Assembly (NCBI GenBank): GCA_030523275.1 | Contig: JAUNIX010000024.1 | Coordinates: 1 to 46,538 of the forward strand | Length of the DNA: 46,538 bases | DNA from: Lachnospiraceae bacterium | GTDB lineage: Bacteria; Bacillota; Clostridia; Lachnospirales; Lachnospiraceae | Direction of reading: 5' to 3' | Position numbers and translations under genes: made by a program | Shown: one piece after another, positions 14,937-23,304 of the stretch | Layout of the letters: each line of letters opens with the position of its first letter | Position numbering within the stretch: position 1 is the first letter of the stretch | The notes under the pieces: generated by a model | What the model was told of the DNA's origin: nothing | Seen by the model: only the letters and a program-made list of their open reading frames with translations | The model's database searches: none

Positions 14937-16255
14937 GCAATAAGAAAATCTTTAGCGGAATAATCAGTAATAATCGCCTCAACTAATTGATTTGATGACA
15001 GGTATTTTCCTATCACTCCTATTTTCACATAGTTCATCGTATGTCCTGTATAATATACAATTCCATCGATTTCAACGGTTTCCTCTAATAAAACGCTTAC
15101 TGTCTCTCCACATAATTTTTTCTCATAATCAGATTTTTGTCTGCCTGTCATTTCTAGAAGTTCCTGACTTCTTTGATGTTTTTTGCTATCATCTACTTGA
15201 TTCGGCATCGTTTCTGCACGCGTTCCTTTTCGTTTTGAATATTTAAACACATGAATCTCATACAGATTCAGTTCTTCCAAATTTCTTTTTGTAATCGCAA
15301 ATTCTTCTTCCGTCTCTCCCGGAAATCCTACGATAACATCCGTTGTAATTGCTGGAAAGTCATAATATTTACGAAGTAGATTACATTTATCCTTATACTC
15401 CTCAATCGTATATTTTCGGTTCATTCTCTTTAATGTATCATTGCAGGCACTCTGTAATGACAAGTGAAAATGAGGGCAAAGCTGAGGAATCTTGACAATT
15501 TCCTGCACAAACTCCTCGGTAATGATACCTGGTTCTAAAGAACCAAGACGAATTCTCAACACACCCTGTATCTTCGCAACTTCTTGAATCAAACTTAAAA
15601 GATTCATATCTTCCTGATCAACACCGTAAGAACTTAAATGAATACCAGTCAAGACAAACTCTTTGATTCCTTGTTGTACTAAATGTTTAATTTCGAGAAT
15701 CACATCGTCCAGTTTTCTACTCCGTACACGACCTCGAGCATACGGTATAATACAATAAGAGCAAAACTGATTGCATCCATCCTGCACTTTAATATACGCT
15801 CTGGTATGCCCTTCTATATGTGAAATCCCCATTTCTTCAAACTCATTTACATGATGAATGTCAAGCACATGATCTGATCTTTGTTGGTGATCCAGATAAT
15901 CAGCCACGATGGAAACAATATCCTTTTTCTTATTATTACCGACAATGAGATCTACAAACGAATCTTCTTTTAATTTTTCTTTTGCTGCTTGTACATAACA
16001 ACCAACAGCCACTACCATAGACTGCGGATTTTTCTTTTTGGCTCGATGCAACATCTGTCGTGATTTTTTATCAGCTACATTTGTGACCGAGCAAGTATTG
16101 ATAATATAAACATCGGCTTTATCCCGAAATGAAACAATTTTAGCTCCTGCCCGCTTAAACTGCTCTTTCATAGCATCTGTTTCATATTGATTCACTTTAC
16201 ATCCTAACGTTAAAAATGCAACTTTTAATGTATGAATTTCTGTAAAAAACGCCAT
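14924..16255 (-). CDS. mtaB: tRNA t6A37 methylthiotransferase MtaB
   Basis: A 443-residue radical-SAM enzyme that adds a methylthio group to t6A at position 37 of tRNAs reading ANN codons. The N-terminal UPF0004 domain carries its own iron-sulfur cysteines (FLTLGCKVNQYET, INTCSVTNVADKKSRQ and AVGCYVQ). The radical-SAM core has CNQFCSYCIIPYARG (CxxxCxxC). The C-terminal TRAM domain spans about 375-440. The GCKVNQYE motif is typical of the MtaB/YqeV branch rather than MiaB or RimO. It has a GGAG site 6 bases before the ATG and is transcribed alone, divergent from the HPr-like gene. Confidence 0.92.
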   Translation of the reverse strand: MAFFTEIHTLKVAFLTLGCKVNQYETDAMKEQFKRAGAKIVSFRDKADVYIINTCSVTNVADKKSRQMLHRAKKKNPQSMVVAVGCYVQAAKEKLKEDSFVDLIVGNNKKKDIVSIVADYLDHQQRSDHVLDIHHVNEFEEMGISHIEGHTRAYIKVQDGCNQFCSYCIIPYARGRVRSRKLDDVILEIKHLVQQGIKEFVLTGIHLSSYGVDQEDMNLLSLIQEVAKIQGVLRIRLGSLEPGIITEEFVQEIVKIPQLCPHFHLSLQSACNDTLKRMNRKYTIEEYKDKCNLLRKYYDFPAITTDVIVGFPGETEEEFAITKRNLEELNLYEIHVFKYSKRKGTRAETMPNQVDDSKKHQRSQELLEMTGRQKSDYEKKLCGETVSVLLEETVEIDGIVYYTGHTMNYVKIGVIGKYLSSNQLVEAIITDYSAKDFLIAKSV

Positions 16256-16281
16256 CTTTACTCCTATCTGTTTTTATAGTG

Positions 16282-16310
16282 TTGACTTTTTTGCAAAATT
16301 TGTTTACGAT
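16282..16310 (+). promoter_or_regulatory. Probable promoter of the HPr-like gene
   Basis: TTGACT (16282-16287), 17-base spacer, TACGAT (16305-16310). A full AAGGAGG (16340-16346) lies 5 bases before the ATG at 16352. Confidence 0.65.
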
Positions 16311-16351
16311 AAAGAAACAAACAGAGTTGTGTTTTTCATAAGGAGGTATCT

Positions 16352-16603
16352 ATGAAAACGGTAAAAATATCAATTGATTCCTATACAAAGATTCAAAATT
16401 TCACTCGAATTGTCAATGATTATCACAATGATTTCGATCTCGTTCAGGGACGCTATGTCATTAATGCAAAATCAACGATGGGAATTTTAAGTCTGGATAT
16501 TTCCAAACCAATCGATTTAAACATACGTGACGCTGGCTCTCAGCTAAAAGAAATTTTAACTACCCTGGAACCATTTATTGTAGACGAAGAATCCGAAGCT
16601 TAA
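16352..16603 (+). CDS. HPr-like protein without the phosphorylatable histidine
   Basis: An 83-residue protein with the HPr fold pattern, most clearly KSTMGILSLDISKPIDLNI, which matches the region of HPr around Ser46 (here Ser41). In PTS HPr the N-terminal loop carries the active His15 within an HARP sequence. Here the aligned stretch is IDSYTKIQNF, with no histidine, arginine or proline, so it cannot act as a phosphoryl carrier. This resembles the logic of Bacillus Crh, which lacks His15 but keeps Ser46 for signalling through CcpA. It is a single gene with its own promoter and terminator and no PTS genes nearby. A regulatory role is inferred only. Confidence 0.65.
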   Translation: MKTVKISIDSYTKIQNFTRIVNDYHNDFDLVQGRYVINAKSTMGILSLDISKPIDLNIRDAGSQLKEILTTLEPFIVDEESEA

Positions 16604-16638
16604 ACACCATTTCATATACCGAAGCGAAAACTACTTAG

Positions 16639-16664
16639 AAATCCCCTCAAATTGAGGGGATTTT
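16639..16664. terminator. Intrinsic terminator between the HPr-like gene and thiI
   Basis: AAATCCCCTC pairs with GAGGGGATTT around AAATT, with a following T. It serves the + strand gene and, by symmetry, the end of thiI (stop at 16671). Confidence 0.85.
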
Positions 16665-16670
16665 ATCTAC

Positions 16671-17849
16671 TTAGTTTACATGAATCACTTCCACTGTCTC
16701 GATCGCCTTTGCCATTAAATCGTCAATCACATCTTTTAATGCTTCTTCTGAATGTTTGATCACTTTCAAATTACCTTTTGTAACCGGATGCTTTGCAACA
16801 AAAATCGTACAACAATCTTCAAATGGCTGTATCGATGTCTCATATGTATCAATCTGCTCTGCGATATCAACAATTTCCTGTTTATCCATTCCAATACATG
16901 GTCGGAAAACTGGCATAGAACATACTTCGTTTGTAATAACAAGATTATGGATTGTCTGACTTGCAACCTGTCCAATGCTTTCACCGGTAATCAAAGCCAA
17001 AGATCCCCCTTCTTTTGCAAAATGTTCTGCAATTTTCATCATGTATCTGCGCATAATAATCGTAAGTTCATCATGCGGGCATTTCTCATAAATTGCTAAC
17101 TGAATATCTGTGAAATTTACAACATGCAAATTAATCGGTCCAGCATATTTCGCAACTTTTTTTGCCAAATCGATAACTTTTTGCTTTGCACGTTCACTAG
17201 TATAAGGTGGTGCATGAAAATAAGTCGCATCAATGCGAACACCACGCTTTGCAATCATATAACCAGCTACCGGACTGTCGATTCCTCCCGATAAACAGAG
17301 CATTGCTTTCCCATTCGTTCCAATTGGCATTCCACCAGGTCCTTTGATCACATCTGAATAAATATAAACTTTGTCACGAATTTCAATCGTAAGTAAAATA
17401 TCCGGATGATGTACATCTACTTTAAATTCCGGAAAAGCATCTAAAATACGACTTCCCATTTCAGCAGAAAATTCCATTGAATTCATCGGATATTTTTTAT
17501 CAGCACGACGTCCATATACTTTAAATGTTTTATTTTTATCCGGATATTGCTCATCCATAAACTGACAACAAACTTCTGCTAAATGATCAAAATCTTTTTC
17601 TTCTTCAATAATAATCGGACAAATTCCTGTAATACCAAATACTCGTTTTAATGCTTCTACTGCTTCATCAAAGTCAAAATCACCTTTTGCTTCCGCAAAG
17701 ATACGTCCTAATTGTTTATGGACTGCAAAATCTCCCACTTCTTTTAATGCAAATTTCATCTGATGAATCAAGGCATCTTCAAACATATAACGATTTTTTC
17801 CTTTAATTCCGATTTCTGCATATTTTATCAAAAATGCTTTAAATTCCAT
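16671..17849 (-). CDS. thiI: tRNA 4-thiouridine synthase / sulfurtransferase ThiI
   Basis: ThiI adenylates and thiolates U8 of tRNA and may supply sulfur for thiazole synthesis. The N-terminal ferredoxin-like/THUMP region (about 1-165) begins FLIKYAEIGIKGKNR. The PP-loop ATPase motif is CLSGGIDSPVAGYMIAKRG (about 181-200), and the C-terminal region contains PFEDCCTIFVAKHP. There is no rhodanese domain, as in Bacillus ThiI. The start at 17849 is taken because the protein then begins at the conserved part; a start 21 codons upstream would run into the cysteine desulfurase gene. The desulfurase directly upstream is its likely sulfur donor. Confidence 0.93.
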   Translation of the reverse strand: MEFKAFLIKYAEIGIKGKNRYMFEDALIHQMKFALKEVGDFAVHKQLGRIFAEAKGDFDFDEAVEALKRVFGITGICPIIIEEEKDFDHLAEVCCQFMDEQYPDKNKTFKVYGRRADKKYPMNSMEFSAEMGSRILDAFPEFKVDVHHPDILLTIEIRDKVYIYSDVIKGPGGMPIGTNGKAMLCLSGGIDSPVAGYMIAKRGVRIDATYFHAPPYTSERAKQKVIDLAKKVAKYAGPINLHVVNFTDIQLAIYEKCPHDELTIIMRRYMMKIAEHFAKEGGSLALITGESIGQVASQTIHNLVITNEVCSMPVFRPCIGMDKQEIVDIAEQIDTYETSIQPFEDCCTIFVAKHPVTKGNLKVIKHSEEALKDVIDDLMAKAIETVEVIHVN

Positions 17850-17863
17850 ATGACTCTCACTTT

Positions 17864-19006
17864 CTATCTTCTTGTAAATCTTCTTAACATTGGTAACAAT
17901 TCTTTCAGACAATCAACTGCGTAATCAACTTCTTCTTTTGTATTATATATGCAAAAGCTAAAACGCAATGTCGAATCATAATATTCTTTGGTCAGACCAA
18001 TTGCCTTTAATGTTCCACTGATTGCTGGTTTATTCGAAGAACATGCAGATCCGGACGATACATATACGCCTCTTTCTTCGAGTGCATGCAATAAAACTTC
18101 ACTTCGAACACCTTTAAAACTAATACTCGCAATATGAGGTGCTTCTCCTGAATTATTCTTTACATCTGGCAATTCCAAAACCTGCGCAATAAAATCCTCT
18201 TTCAAACTACGAATATGATTCATTTTTGTTTCATGATCCTCATAGATTAATTGCACAGCTTTACCAAGTCCGGCAATTCCCGGCACGTTTTCAGTCCCTG
18301 AACGCCTTCCTTTTTGCTGTCCTCCCCCAAAGATAATTGGATTCATTTTTACTTTATCTTTGGCATATAAAAATCCAATTCCTTTTGGACCGTGAATCTT
18401 ATGTCCACTGACTGACAACAGGTCAATGTTCCATCGCCTTGGATAAATATTATATTTACCATATCCCTGTATTGCATCTACATGAAAGATGATATCGGGA
18501 TTCTTTTTTTTGATAATTGAACCAATTTCCGAGATTGGTTGTATCGAACCAATCTCATTATTTACATACATCACAGATACTAAAATAGTATCTGGACGAA
18601 TGGCATCCTCTAAAGCCTGTAGTTTTACAATTCCATGTTCATCAACAGGAAGATAGGTCACCTCAAATCCCTGTTCTTCTAAATAAAATAATGGATTGTA
18701 CACCGATGCATGCTCAATCCTTGTAGAAATAATATGTTTACCCTTACGTTTATTCGCCATCGCTGTCCCGATTAAAGCCATATTATTTGACTCTGTACCT
18801 CCAGAGGTAAAAATAATTTCTTTCGGTTCTACTTTCAAAGATTTCGCAATAATTTCTTTTGCATCTTTTATATAATTTTCAGCTTTTACACCTTTCATAT
18901 GCATTGAGGAAGGATTTCCATACTCTACTTCCATTGCTTCCACCATGATTTCTTTCACCTGAGGAAAAACTTTTGTTGTTGCCCCATTATCAAAATATGC
19001 TTCCAC
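17864..19006 (-). CDS. Cysteine desulfurase (NifS/IscS family)
   Basis: A 380-residue PLP-dependent enzyme that moves sulfur from cysteine to a persulfide. It shows the N-terminal YFDNGATTK, FTSGGTESNNMALIG, the HVDAIQGYGK strand that binds the cofactor, the PLP lysine in SVSGHKIHGPKGIG, and the mobile loop with the active cysteine in SSGSACSS (about 328-335). The start codon is GTG with AGGAGG 8 bases before it, directly after the rsmE stop. Its place 14 bases upstream of thiI suggests it is the dedicated desulfurase for tRNA 4-thiouridine (the NifZ-ThiI arrangement of Bacillus). General Fe-S supply is also possible. Confidence 0.92.
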   Translation of the reverse strand: MEAYFDNGATTKVFPQVKEIMVEAMEVEYGNPSSMHMKGVKAENYIKDAKEIIAKSLKVEPKEIIFTSGGTESNNMALIGTAMANKRKGKHIISTRIEHASVYNPLFYLEEQGFEVTYLPVDEHGIVKLQALEDAIRPDTILVSVMYVNNEIGSIQPISEIGSIIKKKNPDIIFHVDAIQGYGKYNIYPRRWNIDLLSVSGHKIHGPKGIGFLYAKDKVKMNPIIFGGGQQKGRRSGTENVPGIAGLGKAVQLIYEDHETKMNHIRSLKEDFIAQVLELPDVKNNSGEAPHIASISFKGVRSEVLLHALEERGVYVSSGSACSSNKPAISGTLKAIGLTKEYYDSTLRFSFCIYNTKEEVDYAVDCLKELLPMLRRFTRR

Positions 19007-19759
19007 TTATTTATCCTCCTGTTCCTCTTCCATCTCAAACATCAAAATCGACAAAACAGCCATGCCAGCGGTTTCTGTTCTTAAAATTCGCCTGCCAAGC
19101 GTTACCGGAACAATGCCCAGTTCTTTCGCCAGCTCCACTTCTGATACTTCAAAACCACCTTCCGGTCCAATAAAAATTCCAATCTGTTTTTTTCCTTTTA
19201 AGGAATGTAGTACTTCACGAGAATGGCTCATTCCTTTCGCATCTTCGTATGCTATGATCGAAGCATCAAATGTTTTGCTATATTCATAAGCTTCTTTGAG
19301 TGACATCACAGGCTTTACTTCTGGAATTCGACCTCTTTTTGCCTGTTTTGCTGCACTTAGGGCAATTGCATTCCAACGTGCCACTTTCTTTTTTGCTTTT
19401 TTGGCATCTAATTTTACGACTGCCCGTTTTGTCACCACTGGTACAACTTCATAAACTCCAAGCTCCACCGCCTTTTGAATAATCCATTCCATTTTATCCG
19501 ACTTTGGCAATCCTTGAAATAAGGTAATCTTCGTTGGTAGTTCCGCAAAAGAACCAAATACATCCAAAATCTTAACCTCGACCGTATCTTCTATAAAACC
19601 ACTGATTTCACATTCATATTCTCTGTCTGTACCATCACTGATTAAAATATGTTCTCCTTTTTTCATGCGGAGCACATTTTTAATATGATTCACATCACTG
19701 CCAGTAATTAAAATCTTTTCACCGCCTGTCTGCTGCGGTGTCACAAAAAAACGATACAT
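19007..19759 (-). CDS. rsmE: 16S rRNA m3U1498 methyltransferase
   Basis: A 250-residue SPOUT-class methyltransferase that methylates N3 of U1498 in 16S rRNA. It has an N-terminal PUA-like domain (about 1-70; DVNHIKNVLRMKKGEHILISDG) and a C-terminal trefoil-knot domain with IFIGPEGGFEVSEVELA and the closing LGRRILRTETAGMAVLSIL, the SAM-binding signature of RsmE. It lies 10 bases downstream of prmA, a pairing common in Firmicutes, and its stop abuts the GTG start of the desulfurase gene. Confidence 0.95.
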   Translation of the reverse strand: MYRFFVTPQQTGGEKILITGSDVNHIKNVLRMKKGEHILISDGTDREYECEISGFIEDTVEVKILDVFGSFAELPTKITLFQGLPKSDKMEWIIQKAVELGVYEVVPVVTKRAVVKLDAKKAKKKVARWNAIALSAAKQAKRGRIPEVKPVMSLKEAYEYSKTFDASIIAYEDAKGMSHSREVLHSLKGKKQIGIFIGPEGGFEVSEVELAKELGIVPVTLGRRILRTETAGMAVLSILMFEMEEEQEDK

Positions 19760-19769
19760 TTATATCCAC

Positions 19770-20735
19770 CTATCGTTTAGGTCTCGCTGTAATCGAAACC
19801 CAATCTTTCATATGATTTATCTCAATAATTTCAAAATGATTTTCTTCCATGGCTTGTACAACATCAGACTCTTTGGTATTGATGATACCCGAGGTCACAA
19901 ATAAACCATCCTCTTTTAAAAATGAGGTTACAATGCTACAAAGCGGTATAATGACATCTGCTAAAATATTGGCTACTACAATATCATAGCATCCTGTCCC
20001 AAGCATATGACAAAAATCATCATCTGTCAGCAAATTTCCCTGATATGCAGTCATCTGGTCCTTTGTCACATGATTAATTTCACAGTTTTCTTCTGTCGCA
20101 CGAATTGCATTTAGATCAATATCCGTTCCAACAGCTTTTTTCACACCTAATTTCAAACCAATAATCGAAAGAATGCCACTTCCACATCCTAAATCTAATA
20201 ATGTGGTATCCTCCTTAATGTATTTTTTCAACTGATGGATACAAAGTTTTGTCGTTTCATGCGAACCAGTCCCAAATGCTGTTCCCGGATCAATTTCGAC
20301 TACTATATCGTCTTCCTTCTGATTTTCTAACACTTCCCATGTTGGTTTAATAACAATATTGTCATCAAGACGAAATGGTTTAAAATATTTTTTCCAGTTA
20401 TTTACCCAATCTTCGTCCTTTGTCTCACCAAGAGAGATAGCAGCGGTTCCAACATCGAAAAACTGTGATAAATCTTGGAGCATGACAGAAATTTTCGAAA
20501 TCATAGATTCCACATCAGCACCCTCATCAACATAACAGACAACTTTTGCCGTTCCATCATCTGGTGCAATCTCGTCTGGAAGCAAATCCACATACATCGT
20601 TTTCTGATCTTCTTCACTAAGTGGAACATGGTCAATAACTTCAATCCCATCAATTCCCATTTCACTCAGCTGATAACTAATTGCGTCAACCGCCTCTGTC
20701 GTTGTATCGATTGTAAATTTATTCCACTTTTTCAT
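19770..20735 (-). CDS. prmA: Ribosomal protein L11 methyltransferase
   Basis: A 321-residue class I SAM methyltransferase that trimethylates lysines of ribosomal protein L11. The N-terminal substrate-binding domain (about 1-100) includes the DEDWVNNWKKYFKPF segment that links to the catalytic part. SAM motif I is LLDLGCGSGILSIIGLKLG (about 184-202), followed by GTDIDLNAI and the catalytic VVANILADVI in place of NPPY. Its ATG lies inside the end of the upstream secreted-peptidase gene (17-base overlap), using a GGAAGAG site within that gene. Confidence 0.94.
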   Translation of the reverse strand: MKKWNKFTIDTTTEAVDAISYQLSEMGIDGIEVIDHVPLSEEDQKTMYVDLLPDEIAPDDGTAKVVCYVDEGADVESMISKISVMLQDLSQFFDVGTAAISLGETKDEDWVNNWKKYFKPFRLDDNIVIKPTWEVLENQKEDDIVVEIDPGTAFGTGSHETTKLCIHQLKKYIKEDTTLLDLGCGSGILSIIGLKLGVKKAVGTDIDLNAIRATEENCEINHVTKDQMTAYQGNLLTDDDFCHMLGTGCYDIVVANILADVIIPLCSIVTSFLKEDGLFVTSGIINTKESDVVQAMEENHFEIIEINHMKDWVSITARPKR

Positions 20736-21993
20736 TTTCTCTTCCTTTCAGTTGTAATAAATAATCCCAATAGTCACGTTCTGAAGTAGGATTTAAATTC
20801 ACTGCAATATTTTGTACAACTTTTATTTTCTGCATATTTAAATCCCAATGAAATCCACTATTTTCTACCTTTACATATTTAAATGCCACTGATACACATA
20901 AACCCCCCGAACCTAAGCGTTCTGCTGAAACCCAGGAACCGAACGGAGATGTTTTTCGTTTTGGCAATGGATGAGGATCCAAAACTAAATATTTATCTTT
21001 CTTTTTGTCATAATCTGCAATTGCAACATAATGGCCTGGCACATGAGCAACAAATGTCGCACCTTCCAACAAACCTTTCTTGATTCCGGAAATTGTTTCT
21101 ACCTTTCCAGCATAAGAAATACCATATTGCTTTCCTAAATCTTTTGCTACCGCTTTCATATAACCTTCATCCGTACCACTATACGGAACTCGATATCCAG
21201 TCTCACATGCGTAATCTGCACTTTGCATTGGTTCCATGAACTGCCCACTTAAAGCGTAAATTGCGTTTACCGGCGCTAAAACTCCGCAACCGGCCTGTGC
21301 CATTTTTGTACTGCTGCCATTCTTTTTGCCGCCCCATCTTCCATCATACTGACAGAAATTGCGATATGGGTCCGTATTGGTTCCTTCGCGAACAAATACC
21401 CAGTCACTTTTGCAAGCATCTTTATAGGTTCCTATCTGAATCACAGAACCATTTGGGATAATATATTTTCCTGATGCTCTATTCTGTATCAGCAAATGAT
21501 GATCGACACGACTAAATGTCCAAAGATTATTTTGATCTTCCTTTTGTTCTGACAGTACAAAATCCCCAACATCCGGATCAAAGGCAAAATACTGTTTGGT
21601 TTTTACAAGTTGTAACCGATAATCTCCATTCCCAAGAAAAAAAACTTTTATTTGTTGACCACCAAGTGCATAAATTCCTTCCGCAACCATTGCTATTTCA
21701 CTGCCATCATATTTCAGGCATAAGTCCCTCATATCTTCCTTACTAATCCAACCAGTTTTTGTCTTCCCTTTTTTCTTATATTTTACCAGATTATAACTGC
21801 CTTTCTTTTCAATCACCTCAAAACCACTATACCGAGATATCGAACCTGCATCAGAAGAACCAGAAGCATCACTATAACATGGAACTCCCTTTTTTGTAAA
21901 TGCCCATGAAGTTTTCGCTTCCACAGTAGCCGGTGCTATCATTTCAAACAACAACATTAATACAAGCATGTAAATAATCTTTCGTTTTTTCAT
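20719..21993 (-). CDS. Secreted protein with SH3-like, ricin-like and C39-like peptidase domains
   Basis: A 424-residue exported protein. A signal peptide (about 1-26, ending near TVEA) leads into a bacterial SH3-like region (about 30-85; GWISKEDMR). A ricin-type beta-trefoil-like stretch follows (about 95-203, with repeats such as YRLQLVKTKQYFAF, NLWTFSRVDHHLLIQNRASGKYI and SDWVFVREG). The C-terminal domain is like peptidase family C39, with Cys236 in AQAGCGVLAP, His321 in HVPGHYVAIADY and Asp339 in YLVLDPHP forming a likely triad. GGAG lies 6 bases before the ATG at 21993; an ATG four codons earlier is less likely. It could cut cell-wall-associated proteins or peptides. It overlaps prmA by 17 bases. 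No ABC exporter is adjacent. Confidence 0.75.
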   Translation of the reverse strand: MKKRKIIYMLVLMLLFEMIAPATVEAKTSWAFTKKGVPCYSDASGSSDAGSISRYSGFEVIEKKGSYNLVKYKKKGKTKTGWISKEDMRDLCLKYDGSEIAMVAEGIYALGGQQIKVFFLGNGDYRLQLVKTKQYFAFDPDVGDFVLSEQKEDQNNLWTFSRVDHHLLIQNRASGKYIIPNGSVIQIGTYKDACKSDWVFVREGTNTDPYRNFCQYDGRWGGKKNGSSTKMAQAGCGVLAPVNAIYALSGQFMEPMQSADYACETGYRVPYSGTDEGYMKAVAKDLGKQYGISYAGKVETISGIKKGLLEGATFVAHVPGHYVAIADYDKKKDKYLVLDPHPLPKRKTSPFGSWVSAERLGSGGLCVSVAFKYVKVENSGFHWDLNMQKIKVVQNIAVNLNPTSERDYWDYLLQLKGRENEKVE

Positions 21994-22156
21994 AGTTTTC
22001 TCCATTTTAATATATTATTCTATATTCTATAACATATATAGGAACTACGTCAACGAATTTCCGATCTTTTGCTCGCTTTTCTTTTCAACCAGACAAAACA
22101 CACTTTGCTAGTTTTACTAGTTTATGTATGATAGCAAATAAAAAGTTCCATCGCGC

Positions 22157-22187
22157 AAAAAAAGATGCCATACAAATCATGACATCT
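22157..22187 (-). terminator. Intrinsic terminator of the merR-ybjQ transcript
   Basis: On the - strand AGATGTCAT pairs with ATGGCATCT (one G-U pair) and a run of seven T residues follows. It lies 23 bases past the YbjQ-family stop. Confidence 0.8.
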
Positions 22188-22209
22188 CTTTTCTTTCTCA
22201 TTTTGTTTC

Positions 22210-22533
22210 TTATTTGTTATCCGATATAATTTTGACAGCGGTTCCGTATGCCACTACCTCAGCCGCACTTTGCATCACAGAGGAGGAACCATAACGGATA
22301 TTAATGACAGCATCTGCTCCCATAGACTCTGCTTCATCTACCATACGTTTTGTTGCAATTTGACGAGCTTCATTTATCATTTCAGTATAACCGGCAACTT
22401 CTCCTCCAACAATCGTTTTCATTCCCGCCATAAAATCTCGTCCAACATTTTTTGACTGCACAATCGTTCCTTTTACAATGCCAAGTGCTTCAATTTCTTT
22501 TCCTGGTATATAATCAATATTTAACAGCTTCAT
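22210..22533 (-). CDS. YbjQ family (UPF0145) protein
   Basis: A 107-residue member of the YbjQ/UPF0145 'heavy-metal-binding domain' family. Landmarks are GIVKGTIVQSKNVGRDFMAG, a GGE-containing middle (IVGGEVAGYTEMINEAR), and MGADAVINIRYGSSSVMQSAAEVVAYGTAV. Members form oligomeric rings in crystal structures; the biochemical function is not settled. The start at 22533 has AAGGAGG 8 bases before it and overlaps the end of the MerR gene by 20 bases, so the two are co-translated. The pairing suggests the MerR protein controls or acts with it. No heavy-metal ligand pattern can be confirmed by eye. Confidence 0.85.
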   Translation of the reverse strand: MKLLNIDYIPGKEIEALGIVKGTIVQSKNVGRDFMAGMKTIVGGEVAGYTEMINEARQIATKRMVDEAESMGADAVINIRYGSSSVMQSAAEVVAYGTAVKIISDNK

Positions 22534-23155
22534 CTTGTTCTCCTCCTTCAATTTCACGAATTCTTTGAAACAATGCAATAAATGTACCAACAATAATTAC
22601 ACCTGGAATACACATAATCACAATAAAGATGATCAATGGCAGTGGTTCCATAAGTTCTGCAAACACTACTATTCCCATAAACAATACCATAAACAATGTC
22701 ATCGTTAAAGCTGCAATCCAAGGTCCCACCTTTTGTCTTGTCCTATCTTTCTCCTGAATATTCATAAACTGTATTCCCCCTTCCTCCATCTGATCCATTT
22801 GTTCCAAATAAGATAAGGCGTTTACATCAGAAAAATTGATTTCTTGACTCAAAATTTGTTCACACATATTTTGCATCAATTCCAATTCTCTTTTTTCATG
22901 GAATAATTTTAGTAAATGATTTTCCATACATTTTTTGAATGAAATCTCATCCATTTGCACTCGATGAATCTCTTTGATCGGAACAGAAAGTTTTCTCAAC
23001 AATTTTATTTTATAAAGTTCACTAACATCTTCCTTTGAATAATTTCGATATCCATTGCTTGCGTTTCGCTTCGGATGAATCAATCCCTGTTCTTCATAAA
23101 ATCGAATATTCTTTTTTGTAATACCAACTTTTTGTTCCACTTCATTAATTTTCAT
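22514..23155 (-). CDS. MerR-family regulator with C-terminal membrane helices
   Basis: A 213-residue protein. The N-terminal MerR winged helix (about 1-70) reads VGITKKNIRFYEEQGLIHPKRN, GYRNYSKEDVSEL and a KLLRKLSVPIKEI helix. A coiled-coil-like dimerisation helix (about 75-105) follows. After an acidic linker come two hydrophobic helices (about 145-167 and 172-196), so the regulator is expected to be membrane-anchored. There is no cysteine cluster typical of metal-sensing MerR proteins at the end of the dimer helix. The gene is preceded by a MerR-type promoter with a 19-base spacer, indicating autoregulation, and overlaps the YbjQ gene it probably controls. Confidence 0.82.
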   Translation of the reverse strand: MKINEVEQKVGITKKNIRFYEEQGLIHPKRNASNGYRNYSKEDVSELYKIKLLRKLSVPIKEIHRVQMDEISFKKCMENHLLKLFHEKRELELMQNMCEQILSQEINFSDVNALSYLEQMDQMEEGGIQFMNIQEKDRTRQKVGPWIAALTMTLFMVLFMGIVVFAELMEPLPLIIFIVIMCIPGVIIVGTFIALFQRIREIEGGEQDEAVKY

Positions 23156-23188
23156 CTTTTTTCTCCTGCAATGCCTTTCTTTACTTTA

Positions 23189-23219
23189 AGGATAAACCAT
23201 ACAGTAAGGGGAAAGTCAA
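23189..23219 (-). promoter_or_regulatory. MerR-type promoter with operator in a 19-bp spacer
   Basis: On the - strand, TTGACT (23214-23219) is followed after exactly 19 bases by TATCCT (23189-23194). The spacer holds the imperfect palindrome CCTTAC-T-GTATGG (23197-23209). An over-long spacer containing a dyad is the hallmark of promoters activated by MerR proteins through DNA distortion. It drives the merR-ybjQ pair. Confidence 0.7.
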
Positions 23220-23304
23220 GAGTTTTATTTATTTTTCTATAAAATGATGGGATTCTTTGAAAAATATACCAGACTACAAAAAAGCTAAAATCTAAGTTAC
23301 CGCT

